A stretch of 64,000 bases of DNA, from NCBI RefSeq assembly GCF_030445035.2, contig NC_080690.1, positions 32,948,796-33,012,795 of the forward strand, in the 5' to 3' direction. This stretch comes from Dasypus novemcinctus. Its lineage: Eukaryota; Chordata; Mammalia; Cingulata; Dasypodidae. Below, one piece after another: positions 24,441-44,000 of this stretch (position 1 is its first letter; each line of letters starts with the position of its first letter). Below the pieces are notes generated by a model. The model searched no databases, was not told where the DNA came from, and was given only the letters and a program-made list of their open reading frames with translations. The translations under genes were made by a program, and so were the position numbers.

Positions 24441-24784
24441 GGTACCGAGATGGACAAGAGCCTGGGGTGTTGCGGACACCAAGGAGGCTGCTGGTGGTGG
24501 TGGGGTTGTATCAGGGTCAAAGGTCAAAGGACCAGGGTAGTGGACTGGGGTCATGCTGGGAAGGACTGGAGGTGAGACCGTGGGGACTAGGGGGAGACCG
24601 AGGCTGGGAGGCAGAGGCTTAGGCGGAGTGGAGGGAATTCCTTCCATTGCTAAGCCTCCAGCTCCTGACCTCTAGGTGGGATTTTCAAGCTGCAGATGAG
24701 CCCTGGACAGATGCCCCGTTCCCCAGGATGTCTTCTGGTTTCCTCCCTGCTCTTGGCTTGCATCTCTCTCAAGCAGGAAGGCAG

Positions 24785-24990
24785 TAGAGTGTGGTACGTA
24801 TGAGTGGCAGAGGCCCTGAACTCAGACAAGCTGGCTTCAGTTTCCAGTTCTGCTAATCACCAGCTGTGTGATCTTGGTCCAGTCGTTCAACCTCTCTGAG
24901 TTCACTTCATTTGCAAAATGGGTCTAAAATGATCATCGTCATAGGGATGGCCTGAAAAGTGCTTGATCCATTACATTGCCTTGCACTTAA
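24785..24990 (+). repeat. MIR SINE fragment
   Basis: The motifs agctgtgtgatcttggtcca, caacctctctgagttcactt and caaaatgggtctaaaatgat follow the MIR core order. Confidence 0.7.
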
Positions 24991-27224
24991 TAGAAAGCAC
25001 ACACGAAATCAGCCTTGTTTATGCTCATCTATTCTGCATTTCCTCTATACTTAGGCACAGTTTGTGAAATCAGGATTAAAATATACAATTGGTGGACAAG
25101 AATCTTTAATTAAACTGCCGGTGTGTGTTTCTACCCACAGCATCCCATGCTCGAGGGACACAGTCCAGGTGTGCCTGCCTATCACCTGCTTTTAGGTTGG
25201 AATCAGCTGAACTGCCTGTCTCTCTCCGGGGACTGGAAGTGCCTTGATGGCAGGGGCAGTATCTTGTCTGTGTCCCCCTGACATAGCATAGAGCCAGCCC
25301 AGGCAAAGGGCTCAAATGTCCACTGCGCCAGATTCTAGGAGGCACTTACCTGGTCGCACAGTGGCGAGGAGGGCAGGGCCAGGAAAAGAACCCCAGTCCC
25401 TTGACTCTCTCTGCCTCTGGCAGCCCTGATGTGAAACCTTGGGCAATCTGTCTCCTCTCTGGGCTGTCATGTTGGAGGGACGCTCGAAGCTGCAGAATGC
25501 AGCTCTGACACTCCAAGGTGCTCTGCCAATGGCTTTCCAGCACCCGAGCCAGCATGGGCTTTGGAGAAAAGGGCTTTTTCCTGCAGGAAATAGTGGGAGG
25601 CTGGCACCTCCTTGCCATGCCCCGGAGGGTGGGGACCTGTAATCTGCTTATTGTCTTCTCTTCCGTGTTCTCCCTGTCTCCTCCCCTGCTGTCAGCAGAG
25701 CCCCATACAGAGGACGGAGAGAGGGACACCATGGTTCCAGTGAAGACAGTGATCACTACCTCTGCCCAGAAAAGAAAAAAAAAAAAAAACCAGCCCTGGG
25801 TCTGTAAGGCAGGCTGGGTCTGCATATCAGAAAGCAACGTAACCATCTCCTTGTTTATTACCCAAGTACAGCAGGAGGACCACCATTCTGGGAAATCATT
25901 TGTTCTACAAATATTGGCCACACACTGCAAGCTGGGACTTGCTCTGGGTCCTGGGTTCCAGTTCCAGTTCCTGTTCTGCTAGCAACACAGTTTGGCCTGA
26001 TGCTAACTACTTCCTGGATCTGGGCCCCAGTCTCCCCTTCTGAGAACTGGAGGGGCATTGGTTATGCTCACTTTTCGGGGTGCTTGAGAGGCCAGGTGGA
26101 GCTAAAGGATCCCATGATAATATGATCTGATCATTACGACACAGGACCCTCCTACCTGACCCCCTGGCCTTGCATGCAACAGGTGCTCAGTAAATATCAG
26201 GGGAAGAGGGGATGGAGCAGGTATAAACCAGGGTTTCCTAAGCTTTGTAGACACTGACTGTCTGGAGAATCAGATGAAAACAAAGGGCTTTTCCATGGAA
26301 AATGAACATGCAGGTGAACATAGTTTTGCACAAGATTTCAGGGGGTCCATGGATCTGTGAACACCCCACCCTCAAAGATGCCAGCTCCAGAAGTTGTGCA
26401 TAGAGAGTTCTTTAACTTGGAGGCTAGTTAGCCATCTGTCCTGCAGGCCGCCCACAGATGCAGTGGGGACGGCTATCAGGAAGGTCCGTTTTCTAGGCAC
26501 TGATGCTGGCTGCCCTGGCCATGCTGAACTCAACCCTCTTTGCTCTTTTGGGTGGGGTTGGACCCCCTGGGCTTTCCCCAGGCCATCATGCTTTCCTTTT
26601 GCAGGAGGGACTTAGGGTTGGTGGTTAGGGCAGGTGGGGGTTAGTTCCAATGCTTCATGGTAGAGCAGACAACTCTGCTTCGGTGAGATGTTCATTGGTG
26701 GTTGCTTGGGGAGCAGGGAACTTTCTTCTCTGAGCAGCCTCGGGGACTGCAACCATGCTCCTGCCTCTTTGTGCCCTGCTGCTTCACAGGGAACAAAGCC
26801 CACAGGCCTGGCCCATTCCCTAGAGCCTGCTCAACCCCTTCAGGGATCCTGGGCTAGGGGAGCCTCCCAGAGCACACTGGTATGGCAAGAGCTTCAAAGC
26901 GAGGCATCTACAAGTTGCTTTCTAATCCTCCTTTCTCCTTAGGGCCCAAATTCAGGAGCTGAAGTGGAGGAGGCTTGGGTGTGGGACTACAGGCAGGGGA
27001 CGGGGCACAAGGAAAACCCAACTCCCAGACCTGTGTCTGCACCCCACCCCCAGCTGGGTCTTGGGGCTCAGACCCTGACGTCCCACCTGGGGTCACCAAA
27101 TATCTCCTTTCAGCCCCCACTAGTCCTCCAGGTGTTGGGATGGGGCAGGCAAGGATAAGACCCCTTCATCCTGAGGCTCGGACCCTCCCCTGGCCCCTGA
27201 AATACACACGCAAGCCTGGTTCCT
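24991..27224. other. Intergenic stretch between ZNF319 and TEPP 3' ends
   Basis: This lies between two tail-to-tail genes. It contains an A run (about 25769-25788), a weak MIR-like segment (about 25930-26200) and a possible old DNA-transposon fragment near 26235-26365. No coding potential is supported. Confidence 0.5.
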
Positions 27225-27244
27225 TCCTCCGTGGGAGCATTAGG

Positions 27245-27250
27245 TTTATT
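27245..27250 (-). terminator. TEPP polyadenylation signal
   Basis: TTTATT on the plus strand reads AATAAA on the TEPP strand, about 130 bases after the stop. The short 3' UTR suits a testis-type transcript. Confidence 0.7.
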
Positions 27251-27314
27251 TCCAATCAGGGTGGACTCCTGGGGAGAGAGGTAATGCCACCATAGGCCGT
27301 CTGTTCTGCTGGGG

Positions 27315-27330
27315 GCGGGGGGGGGGGGGG
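27315..27330 (+). repeat. G homopolymer run
   Basis: gggggcgggg followed by a long G run lies inside the TEPP 3' UTR (C-rich on the mRNA strand). Confidence 0.8.
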
Positions 27331-27378
27331 CTCAGGTGGCAGGGTCTGGAACCCTTTGGGTGGGCTCCATTTCATAGA

Positions 27379-34790
<7,412 letters not shown>

Positions 34791-36440
34791 TCAGGGGTGC
34801 CTCTGGGGCACAGGCCAGCCAGACACCCTTCCATCTGGGAGCATGACCTCAGCCAGTGCCAGTTTGTCTATTCATCCAGGGTTGATGTCTGTGTGGGGGG
34901 TGCAGCGGGGGTGTTGGGGCAATCAGGGAACAGGCTCCTAGAGTTGATTTCTTCAGTAAGGAGCAGGAAGAAGCAGCATTGGGTGAGTTCAGAATGTAGC
35001 TCAGCATGCCATATGCCTCTGAGTGATTAAGACGGGCTTTGGGGCCCTAGCTAATGTTTCCTGTCCTTTACCCAAAATTGTACAGGGAGACAGAGAAGTT
35101 TCAAAGAAGGGGAGAGAAATAGTAGGTCTGAACTAAGAAAATTACCCCAGTGCCTCCCTTTAAAAAGCAGTTATTTCCAGGAGCCTATCAATCATTTACA
35201 CTTTAGCAAGAATTTGTTAACTTTGGTTGCTTTCGTCCTGATCCAGAGTTAGAACATCAGAGAAATTGGAGGTGGGAGGTAGGTAGACAGGAGGAGCAGG
35301 AAAAGGGCATGGTAAAGAGGCCTGAGAAAGCTGCCTCAGGGGATGGAACTGCACAAAGAGGAAAGAGAGGCGTCCCCTGCTGACCAGACGGACAGCAGCT
35401 ACCTGATCTGCCCGGCACAGGTTTATTACACTTTCTGCTCTTCTGACTGCTCAGAGGGCTGAAGAGGGAGGAAGCGAGTCAGGCAGGACCCCAGTGCCTT
35501 ATGGGAAGGCAGGAGGATAAAGGAAAATTCTCCAGAGACAATGCCCATTGCAGCCTGATTGTGAGGGCACCCACTTCTCTGCAACCCTGGCAACCACAGG
35601 CTCTGAGAAGAGACTGTTGCTGGGCTTCGCGCACAAGGGCGCCGCCCTCTCAGCCTTCCCGCAGTGCTCTGCCTCCTCGGCCTCAGGACAAGCAGGGCAT
35701 GTTGGGAAATGTCAGACAGGGAGCTGGGGCTGCCTGGAGGTGGCCAGGCTGACCAGCGCTGCCGCTGGGCCCACCTCCGACTGCAGCACCCTGGGCTCAC
35801 CGCTGTCTCTGGGGGCCTTGGGGCTCCCAGGTGTTGGGCGAGGGCCCTAGGCCTTGCTATTCGTGGTATCAGTGAGCTGAGAGGCCCCCACAAGCTTCCA
35901 GGGGAGAGGGCACCGCCTGCCCCAGCCCTTGGGCTTCCAGCCCGAGTCGGAGATTAGCGCTGGCCAGTCTCCAGGTCAGCGTAAGGGGATCAGGGAGACT
36001 GGTGGCCTCAGCAGGCCAGGGCTTAGCAGGTGGGCGTCCTCTCCCGCCGTCCGCAGCCTCCTCCCCTCCGGGAAGGTGGAGCAGGCCGCGAGGGCTTGAG
36101 CCAGCGCCTCTGGGCTGCCCCCCCACCTTGATCATCAGAGGCAGGCCCCAAGGGGAGGAGAGCTTGGCAGAGGCGGGCTTGTTTGCATGAACTGGCATGT
36201 GCTTTGTATAAGCTGCCCCGGAGCTGAGCCTGCAGGTTCTGGGCTCCCGCTGTGACGTTCCTGTAAGATTTGCCTCCCCATTTGCTCCATACAGCACCCC
36301 CGGAACAGCAGGCCCACCTCCTGTCCCTCACAAAAAACTTTCCCAGAGTTGACTCCACTCACTATCCCTACCCCTAATTTATTTAGCTCTCTTAAAGCTA
36401 TAAATGTAACAAAATACAGAAAGCACACGTATATATATAT

Positions 36441-36622
36441 ATTTTTTTAAGGAGGTACCAGGGACCAAACCCAGGATCTCATATGTGGGAAGCAGGCGCT
36501 CAACCACTGAGCCACATCTGCTCCCCTCATTTGTTTGTTTATATCCAGGAGGCACCAGGCATTGACCCCAGGATCCTGCACATGGGAAGGAGGTGCTCAA
36601 CCACTTGAGCTACATCTGCTCC
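36441..36622 (-). repeat. Tandem pair of tRNA-derived SINE head modules
   Basis: Two similar head modules lie in tandem, ending ccacatctgctccc (about 36522) and ctacatctgctccc (about 36622). Each carries a ccaaacccaggatc or ttgaccccaggatc B-box-like part. They lack the usual DAS-III body. Confidence 0.7.
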
Positions 36623-36774
36623 CCAAATGTACCATTTAACTAATAATTGATAGTGAGAAGCCTGGGATACTACTACCCAGGTTAAGACATGGGACACTAT
36701 GTTGGAAACCAGTTTAGCAGTTTCTTAAAAAGTTAGATGTGACTTTAGTCTAGGATGCAGCAATTCTTATTTTT

Positions 36775-36962
36775 TTAAAAGCAGTTTTATTGAGATATAG
36801 TCACATAGCATACAATCTATCCAAGTGTACAATCAATGGCTTTTAGTATAATCAGTGTTGTGCATGAATCACCACAAAAAATTTTTGGAACAATTTCAAT
36901 ATTCAAAAAGAAAAACTCTGCACCCCTTAGCAGTGACCTCTCGATCCCTCTACCTTTCTCCA
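36775..36962 (-). repeat. L1 3' end fragment (antisense)
   Basis: agcagttttattgagatata followed by catacaatctatccaagtgt is the common antisense L1 3' UTR signature. Confidence 0.7.
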
Positions 36963-36965
36963 GCC

Positions 36966-37530
36966 CTGCATAACCACAATAGGGTCCACAATTCTATCCC
37001 TAGGAATCTACCCAAGAGAAATGAAAACAGGTCCACACAAGGATTTGCACGCAATGCTCACAGCAGCAGCATTTACATTAGCCTCAAAGAGGAAACAATC
37101 ATACGCCCATCAGCAGATGAATGGATAATCCAGCCGGGGTAGCTATATAAGGGAACACCTGTTGGCAATAAAAAGGAACGAAGTACTGATGCATCTACAA
37201 TATCAACATGCTACCAGGGGAAGAAGCCAGTCACAAAAGACACCCTATTGTACGAGTCCATTTATATGAAATGTCCATAAGTGAGTTGATAGAGGCAGAA
37301 AGCAGATTAGTGGTTGCCAGGGGCTGGAGAAAGTGGGGTGGGAAGAATGCTGAAATGACAGCTAATGAGTATGGGGTTTCTTTTTGGGGTGATAAAAATG
37401 TTCTAAATTTGATTATGGTGATGTGGCACAACCCTGTAAATATACTAAAACCCACTGAGTTGTACATTTTAAAGAGATGAATTTTATGGTATATAAATTA
37501 TATCTCAATTATGCTATTAAAAAAAAAGAC
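36966..37530 (+). repeat. L1 3' end fragment (sense)
   Basis: It runs through ggcagaaagcagattagtgg and tgagttgtacattttaaaga to atctcaattatgctattaaa and an A tail, the standard sense L1 3' end. It faces the preceding antisense fragment, forming an inverted pair. Confidence 0.75.
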
Positions 37531-37604
37531 ATAGCATTTTGAGCATGAGTAGCTCTCTCGATTTACTTAACTTTAACCCCACACTCCAAAGATTTGGGGC
37601 TTCC

Positions 37605-38075
37605 CATGACCCATCGATTAAAACCCGTGATGGACAAGGCCCTACACGATCTGGCCCTGCCCACCTCTTCACCTCATCGCCCACCACTCTCCCTATACCC
37701 ACTAAACTCCAGGCCTCCAGCCCCCTTTCTGCCCCTCCAGTGTGCCCAAGCTCACCCTGGCCTCAGGACCTTTGCATTTGCTGTGTCCTCTGCTTGAAAC
37801 ATGGTTTGCCCAGATCTGAAAGTGACCCTTTCTTGCTTTTCATGTCTGAGCTCCAATATCTACCTCTGCCCTGGCTGCCCATTTAAAGATGCCCCATTTC
37901 TCCACCCTGTTCGTTTCTTTCATGACACTTGGCATAATTTGTAATAATATATAGATAATAGTTTTTAATCTTTGTTATTTCTCTCTCTTCCATTGGAATG
38001 TAAGCTTCAAAGGAGCAGAGCCTATGTCTGTTTTGCTCGGTGTGCCCAGGCTGGCATGCTGCTGGGCTCCTAGGA
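37605..38075 (+). repeat. LINE-2 (L2) 3' end
   Basis: The motifs aaggccctacacgatctggc, ctcaggacctttgcatttgc and tggaatgtaagcttcaaagg follow the L2 3' end order. Confidence 0.75.
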
Positions 38076-38639
38076 GGAGCTCAAAAATGCGGTCTCTGGT
38101 CATTTCCCTGCCTCTTGCTGAACATCGCTCTGCCACCCCAGCCTGTACCCTGAGTCCCGTTGCCTCTCTGAGTCCCCCTTGCTGGGCACCCTCCCTCACT
38201 GGGCCTCTTCCACTCGCACCCCCTCCCCCTCAGTCTGTCTCCCTTCTAGGGTCTGACCTTAGTTCACAGGATGGGCTCAGAGGCAGTCAGTCATCCGGAC
38301 AGTCCTTGGAGCCTTCCTAAAGGGCCAGCCCTGGGACCACAGCCATTCTGGCAGAGCTCAAGGCAGAGTCCAAGCTCCAGAAGACTACGGGGCCGGAGAG
38401 AGCCTGCCCGGTTCTGGCACGGGGGCCGGGGCACTGGGGTGTGCCACCTGCGCTGCCGACTGGGCTGACAAGTCCCTGCCACCTTGAGGACTCCAACCCT
38501 GGTGGCTTGGCCAATGTGTGTGGGGAGCCAGGCCCTGGTAACTGGCAGGTCCCCCTGTGACCCCATGGTGCTCCAAGCCATGCCACGTGGGGCCCCTTCC
38601 TTGGGGCCAAGTCCCTGCCAGCCCCCGTGCATGGAGGGA

Positions 38640-38760
38640 GGAGCCGGCTCCCTGGGCATCAGCCTCCTCCACCCCCACCCCCAGCCTGTTAATCCTTTGC
38701 ACACAGCCTGGCTGCAGCTATTAATCCCCCCTGTGTCCGTGAGGCCCAGCTGCGAGAGGC
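38640..38760 (+). promoter_or_regulatory. Proposed rod-type CNGB1 promoter with paired CRX/OTX motifs
   Basis: Two TAATCC sites (38690-38695 and 38722-38727) lie 32 bases apart, just upstream of a proposed noncoding exon. TAATCC is the CRX/OTX2 core found in photoreceptor promoters. A TCAGCA half-site resembling an NRL element lies downstream at 38783-38788. The assignment is inferred from motif and position. Confidence 0.5.
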
Positions 38761-38797
38761 AGGGAGAAGGCAAGGCTGGCAGTCAGCACTGGAGCAG
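38740..38797 (+). other. CNGB1: Proposed CNGB1 noncoding first exon (5' end approximate)
   Basis: Purine-rich sequence ends ctggagcag before a donor gtaact at 38798. An alternative donor gtgagt lies a few bases on. The coding exon downstream has its own acceptor eight bases before the ATG, so a 5' exon must exist, and this one fits by position. Confidence 0.45.
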
Positions 38798-38939
38798 GTA
38801 ACTCAGGTGAGTGGAGGCTCAGTGGGACCCAATGGGACCCCCATGCTCTCCTTCTAGCAAGGGTTTTGGGCCTGAAGAAGCAGGCAGTGCCTGGGAAACC
38901 TGGGGCCTCCACCTCCCCTGCAGGGCTCAAACGTTAGCA

Positions 38940-39075
38940 TGCAGCTGAATTTCCAGGGCAACTTGTGAAATGCAGATTCCAGGCCCCCCCCCAGGGGATT
39001 TAGAAGGCCTAGGAACCTGCATTGTCACCAGAACTCCAGAGGATTCTGAAAAACAATTGTGGTCCGAGCATCACT
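38940..39075 (-). repeat. Possible hAT-type DNA transposon remnant
   Basis: agggcaacttgtgaaatgca and the following gattccaggccccc-type stretch resemble MER5-class elements, but it is too diverged for a firm call. Confidence 0.35.
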
Positions 39076-39374
39076 GTCCTCCAGGCTTGGTCCCCTTTCC
39101 CACCTGCCTCCCTCCTTGAAGTGGAATCAACAGAGACAGGGCAGAAAGATGGGAGAGACTTACCAACACTCTGATCCAGCAAGAAATTGAATCTGAAGGA
39201 AGGAGAAAAATTGAGGGTGGGGAAGTCTTCCCCAGTCATTTCCAGAAAGTTCTGGAATGCAGGTTAGAATTGCCACCTGCTGGGAAAGCGCCTCAGTCCT
39301 GTTCTTCGGAAAAGGCCAACTCCTGACAAACGTCAGTCCCTCTTGAGGTAGGTGCGGGATGCCAGGAAGCAGGC

Positions 39375-39480
39375 GGACCTGAGTGCAACCGGCGGGCTGT
39401 GCTACCTCGGCAAGTCTGTCAAGCTCTCTGTGGCTGCATTTCCTTAGCTGTAAAGTGGTGATGAAAATACGTATGTTCCT
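39375..39480 (+). repeat. MIR SINE fragment
   Basis: gctacctcggcaagtctgtc and gcatttccttagctgtaaag match the MIR core. Confidence 0.6.
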
Positions 39481-40354
39481 GGGGTGGGGTGGGGGCGGGG
39501 CAGGAGGATGAGGATGGGCGTCATCGTGGGCGGGGCACCCGTGCTGGGGTCTGGCTCACAGGGAGCACTCCCGCTGTGCCCTCCCGGGGCTGGCTGGGGT
39601 CACTGGAATCTGCCGTCCCCACCTGGGCTCTTCTGCCCTTGGAAATCGCTGTGTTCACCCCCTACCCAATAGCAAATGGAAGCCCAGAGGGCTCAGGTTT
39701 GGCCCGAGTTTCCCTTTTTGGAGGCTGAGCCAGGAATCTGACTCCCCACCTGCATCCAGCTGGGCTGCTGAGGCCGGAGCAGGGCCAGTGGCCAGGGCTG
39801 TGGGCAGAGGGGCCGTCCGCAGGGTGAGGGGCTGCGGGGAGCTGGGCGCTGGGGCAAGGGTCCTGGGCCCTGGGCCTGCCCTTTTCAGTCCAGGGTCAGA
39901 GGCCCCGGCAGAGGAGGGGCACAGAGACATGCTGCCAATTCCCCTGCTGTCCCCGGCTAGGGAGGGGGTGGGGACAGCTGTGTCACTGGGGAATTGTCCC
40001 CAGAAGGGCCCTTCCAGGGCCTGGCAGTCTACACGTATTGACCTGTGTTGTGCCCATTGAGAAAGGCCATCCAGCAGGGCTGCGGATGTGAGGCCCAGGG
40101 TTCCCCAATCCTCAAAGGCAAAGGATACCAGAAATTGAACTCCTTTAAGGTGACACTGAAATGTCATATGTCATGAGAAAGATGTTTAACTGACATTTTA
40201 TCTTAAAAATCACGAAATAACTTTTTTCTTATATTAAAACAGATTTCCATTCATATGTGACTCCTAATGTACATATCTTTTAAAATGTATACTGGGATTG
40301 TGCTGTGTACAATATTTCACAGTGTTTTCATGTGATACCACGTACTGGTGATAG

Positions 40355-40530
40355 AAAACATTTATTAAACCCTCAGCATGTGTCAGTCACTGTTCTGAGG
40401 GTATTGTACTTAGCAGTTCATTTTATCCTCACAATCACTCTACAGTGTAGGTATATAATGTCCCCATTTTACAGACAAGCAAATTGAGTCACAGAGAGTT
40501 GAACTGAGTTGAACTTGAATTCAGAGCATG
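40355..40530 (-). repeat. MIR SINE fragment
   Basis: gtgtcagtcactgttctgag, ttttatcctcacaatcactc and cccattttacagacaagcaa are the reversed MIR core. Confidence 0.75.
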
Positions 40531-40882
40531 TGCACCTTCCCCTGTTCAAATAGACTTGCTTCTTTGTTTTCAGCGGCACCATAATATTCCATTGTGTGGG
40601 TGTATCAATTAATTTAATATGTATCCCTTTTACGGATGCACGATAACCAGTCTCCTACTGATGGATATTTGGGGACTTTAACTCTTTTGCTAAAATATAG
40701 TTGCAACCAACTTCTTTGTACCCTTTGTTTTTGAGCCTGAGTATGTCAATAAGTTATAATTGCAAGAACATTTTAAAAGGCGACAAGAGAAAAAGGAACC
40801 GTGTTACCCATGGAGGTGGCCCACAGCAGGTGGGAGCAGCTGTGGGCGCTCTGGGGAGGCCTAGAGGGTCTGTCCCTTACAG

Positions 40883-41055
40883 GTGTCACTATGTTGGGCT
40901 GGGTGCAGAGGGTGCTGCCTCAGCCCCCGGGGACCCCTCAGAAGACCAGGATGGAGGAGGAGGAGGGTGCAGAGCAAGAGCCGGAGCCGGAGCCAGAGCC
41001 AGAGCCTGAGCCTGAAACAGCCCCCACGGAGCCCCAGCCCGAGGACGAGCCCCGG
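40883..41055 (+). CDS. CNGB1: CNGB1 first coding exon (GARP repeat R1)
   Basis: The acceptor cccttacag ends at 40882, the ATG is at 40891-40893 and the donor gtgaga starts at 41056. It encodes [20 protein letters not shown] and a Glu-Pro repeat tract ([13 protein letters not shown]). It exits in phase 0. Confidence 0.93.
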
Positions 41056-44000
41056 GTGAGAAGCCGAGGGCAGGGAGGGGCCGGCTGGCCGCACGGCTCA
41101 GGGACCTCTCAGCTGGGAGCACTGCCCCATGGTCCTCCCACAACAGAGGAATTTGGAGCCAGAAGGAAACATGAAGGTCACCTGGTCCACACCCTTGTAC
41201 AAATGAGGAAACCGAGGCCTGGGGAGTAGACAGGGCTTGTCCAAAGCCAACTTTTTCTTAGAAGTCCAGATAGTAAATATTTTAGGATTTGTGGAGCACG
41301 CCATCTCTGCTAAGTACTGAGCTCTGCCAGTATAGTGTGAAAACAGCCACAGTCAATACGTAAATGAATGAGCATGGCTGTCTCAATAAAACTTTATTTA
41401 CAAATTCAGTCCGCAGACTGGATCTGGCCGGTGGGCCAGAGTTTGTGGACCTCTAGCATCTAGAACAGTGCTACGCTACGCTGCTGGTCCATGAACTGTT
41501 TGTTACTGGGTTGTGATGAGATTAGGAGCTTGGGCCACTGTGTAAACCTGCACTGCTTTGTTCAGTTGATACTTGTTTTGTAGCAACTTTCTCAGGGAAG
41601 TAGGGCATTGATTCACATTGTTTATTCATCCTGAACCATAACAAACTGTTTGCAGACTGGCACTGGTCTGTAGAGCATACTTTGAGCAGCTTTGCTCTGG
41701 AACTTTCCTTCGCGTCCATTAAGACTTGACTGTTCTGTGTCCAATCCATTTAGGAGCCTGATGACAACTAATTCAGCAGCTCTATTAAGCAGGTTTTAAC
41801 TGAGTTCCTAATTGATACCAGGCCCTGTGCTAAGTGATGGGGGCATTGAGATGAATAAGGCACTGCCTCCGGGAGGTCAGCTTGTTCTGCCAGGATGACA
41901 GAGGTATAGAAGGGAGCTCCCGCTTTGGCCTCAGGTGTGCCCTTCTGGGAGGGTTAAATAAGCAAGTCAGACTGAGAACTACAGGAGCTCAAAGAAGGGA
42001 AAGAGCCACCTTAACTCTGGAGCATGCAAGCTGGTTGGGAGAGCTTCCTAGACAGAGAGGACTGGGCAGAGTTTTTATTTTCATGTTTTTTATCACCTCC
42101 CCACCCACTGCGGCTTGCTTGCTGTCTGTTCTCTGTGTCTATTTGCTGTGCGTTCTTCTGTGTCTGTATTTATTTTTATTTACTCCCCCCCCCGCCCGCC
42201 GCAGCTTGCTTGTCTGCTCTCTGTCCGTTCGCTGTGCACTTTTCTGTGTTTTTGCTTGTCTCCCTTTTTCTGTTGCATCACCTTGCTGAGTCAGCTCTCC
42301 ACGGTGCTTGCAGGCTGGCGGCCCTCAGCGGCACTTAGGGGTTGGGAGGCACTCTGTGGCGCTTGCCAGTTGGCGGCTGTCTGTGGCATGCGGGCGAGCC
42401 TGCCTTCACAAGGAGGCCCCAGGACGTGAACCCAGGGCCTCCCATATAGTAGACGGGAGCCCAACAGATGGAGCCACAGCCGTTTCCCCTGGGCAGAGTT
42501 TTAACTGGAGGAAACGAAGGGGTGGACATTCCTGGCAGAGGAAAGGCCTATTGGGATAGTGCAGGGTATGTTTAGTGAGCTACTTAGGTATATGGTTTGT
42601 GTGCATGTGTGTTTGCATGTACAAATGTGTATGTGCATATGCTGTATCTTTTGTCCTCAATGATGTGCCTGCATGCATGTGTATCTGTATACAAACTGGG
42701 GGCACCTCCCCATGTATGCACATTTATGTGCACATGTCTGTACTTGCAGGTATGTACATAGAGGTTTACCTGTGTGTGCATCCTCATGCATGGTTCCATG
42801 TCTATGTGTGTTGTTTCAGTGGGCATAAGTGTGTATATGCACATGTTTTTGAATCTCTGAATGTATTCATGTGTATGTGTGTATACACATGTTTGTGTCT
42901 GTGCATGCATGTTCAGGTATGTGTATTTAGCTGAAGACTGATGAATGTGGTTATGCACACACATGTGTGTGCATATGCGCATTGTGTGCCTGTGCTTGCA
43001 TACAGGTGTATGTGCCATACACACATGTTTTGTCTTGTCTGTCTTTACATGTGTGTGCCTGGGCATGCACACACACATGTGTGCGTGTGTTGCGTGTCTA
43101 TCCGTGCCTATGTATGTGTACGCACATGTGCTTATCTTTGTGTCTGTACATGTGTAGATCCCAGTGTTTGTGTGTTCCTGTTTGTTCATGCACATTCATG
43201 TTTGTCTGTGCACATGCATACGGGTGTATGTGCACAGTTGTGTGCACAGTAGCAGGAGATGCAGCTGCAGAAGCATGTGAGAGGCAGAGGGCAGAGGCTG
43301 AACCCTACCCGGCTGCTAGAGAGAACGAAAGGTTTGGCCAAGGAGGAGAGGGAGAATCCGAGGGGGCTCCTCTTGCCTCCCTCTGCCCCTCGGCTTGCCT
43401 CAGGTCTTCATAACTAACTGCTCCCGTCCCTTCTCTGAAGGCTGTGGAGTGGAGCAGCTCCCTCGGGCTGTGATGGGCCGTCTTGGGGGTTGCAAGGGCC
43501 CCAGTCCTGGATGAGGGACCCCTGGAGCTGGGAGAAAGGGACTGTCCCCGGCTGAAAGTGAGGCCTCCGGGATTTACAGAGGCCATGGTGGGAACAGACT
43601 CGTGCAGCCTTTGGGGGGTGGGTCCCTCCTGGATGAGTCAAGGGCTGCACCTATCTGAACCACCCTGAAGGCTTCCTGTCCTGCTTAAATCCTCCAGCCA
43701 CCTGCGGAGCCCTTCGAGGGGGCGGCGGCAGGCCCAGACCTGGGGGGTGAGTGCTGGATGCCAGGATGGCAGGGTGGGGGCTGCGTTCTCTCCTCAGAGC
43801 CTTGCAGCTGCCCATTTCACAGATAAGGAAACTGAGGCTCAGAGGTGCTAAGGGTGGGCTCCCGGGGATCTTCCAGCTGACTGAGCGGGAGCCCAGGTCT
43901 CCTGACCCCTGGGGTTCTCCCCTCCTCCCCTGCCTCTGACTCGTCCTCCCCAGCAAGGTAGAAGGGGGGTCCTTTCTGAGACTCCACATCTGAAGTATGA

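Noticed and set aside
42584-43195. A 203-residue minus-strand frame full of Cys, His and Thr
   Set aside because: It is the translation of the TG/CA-rich tract. No conserved domain or splice context was found.
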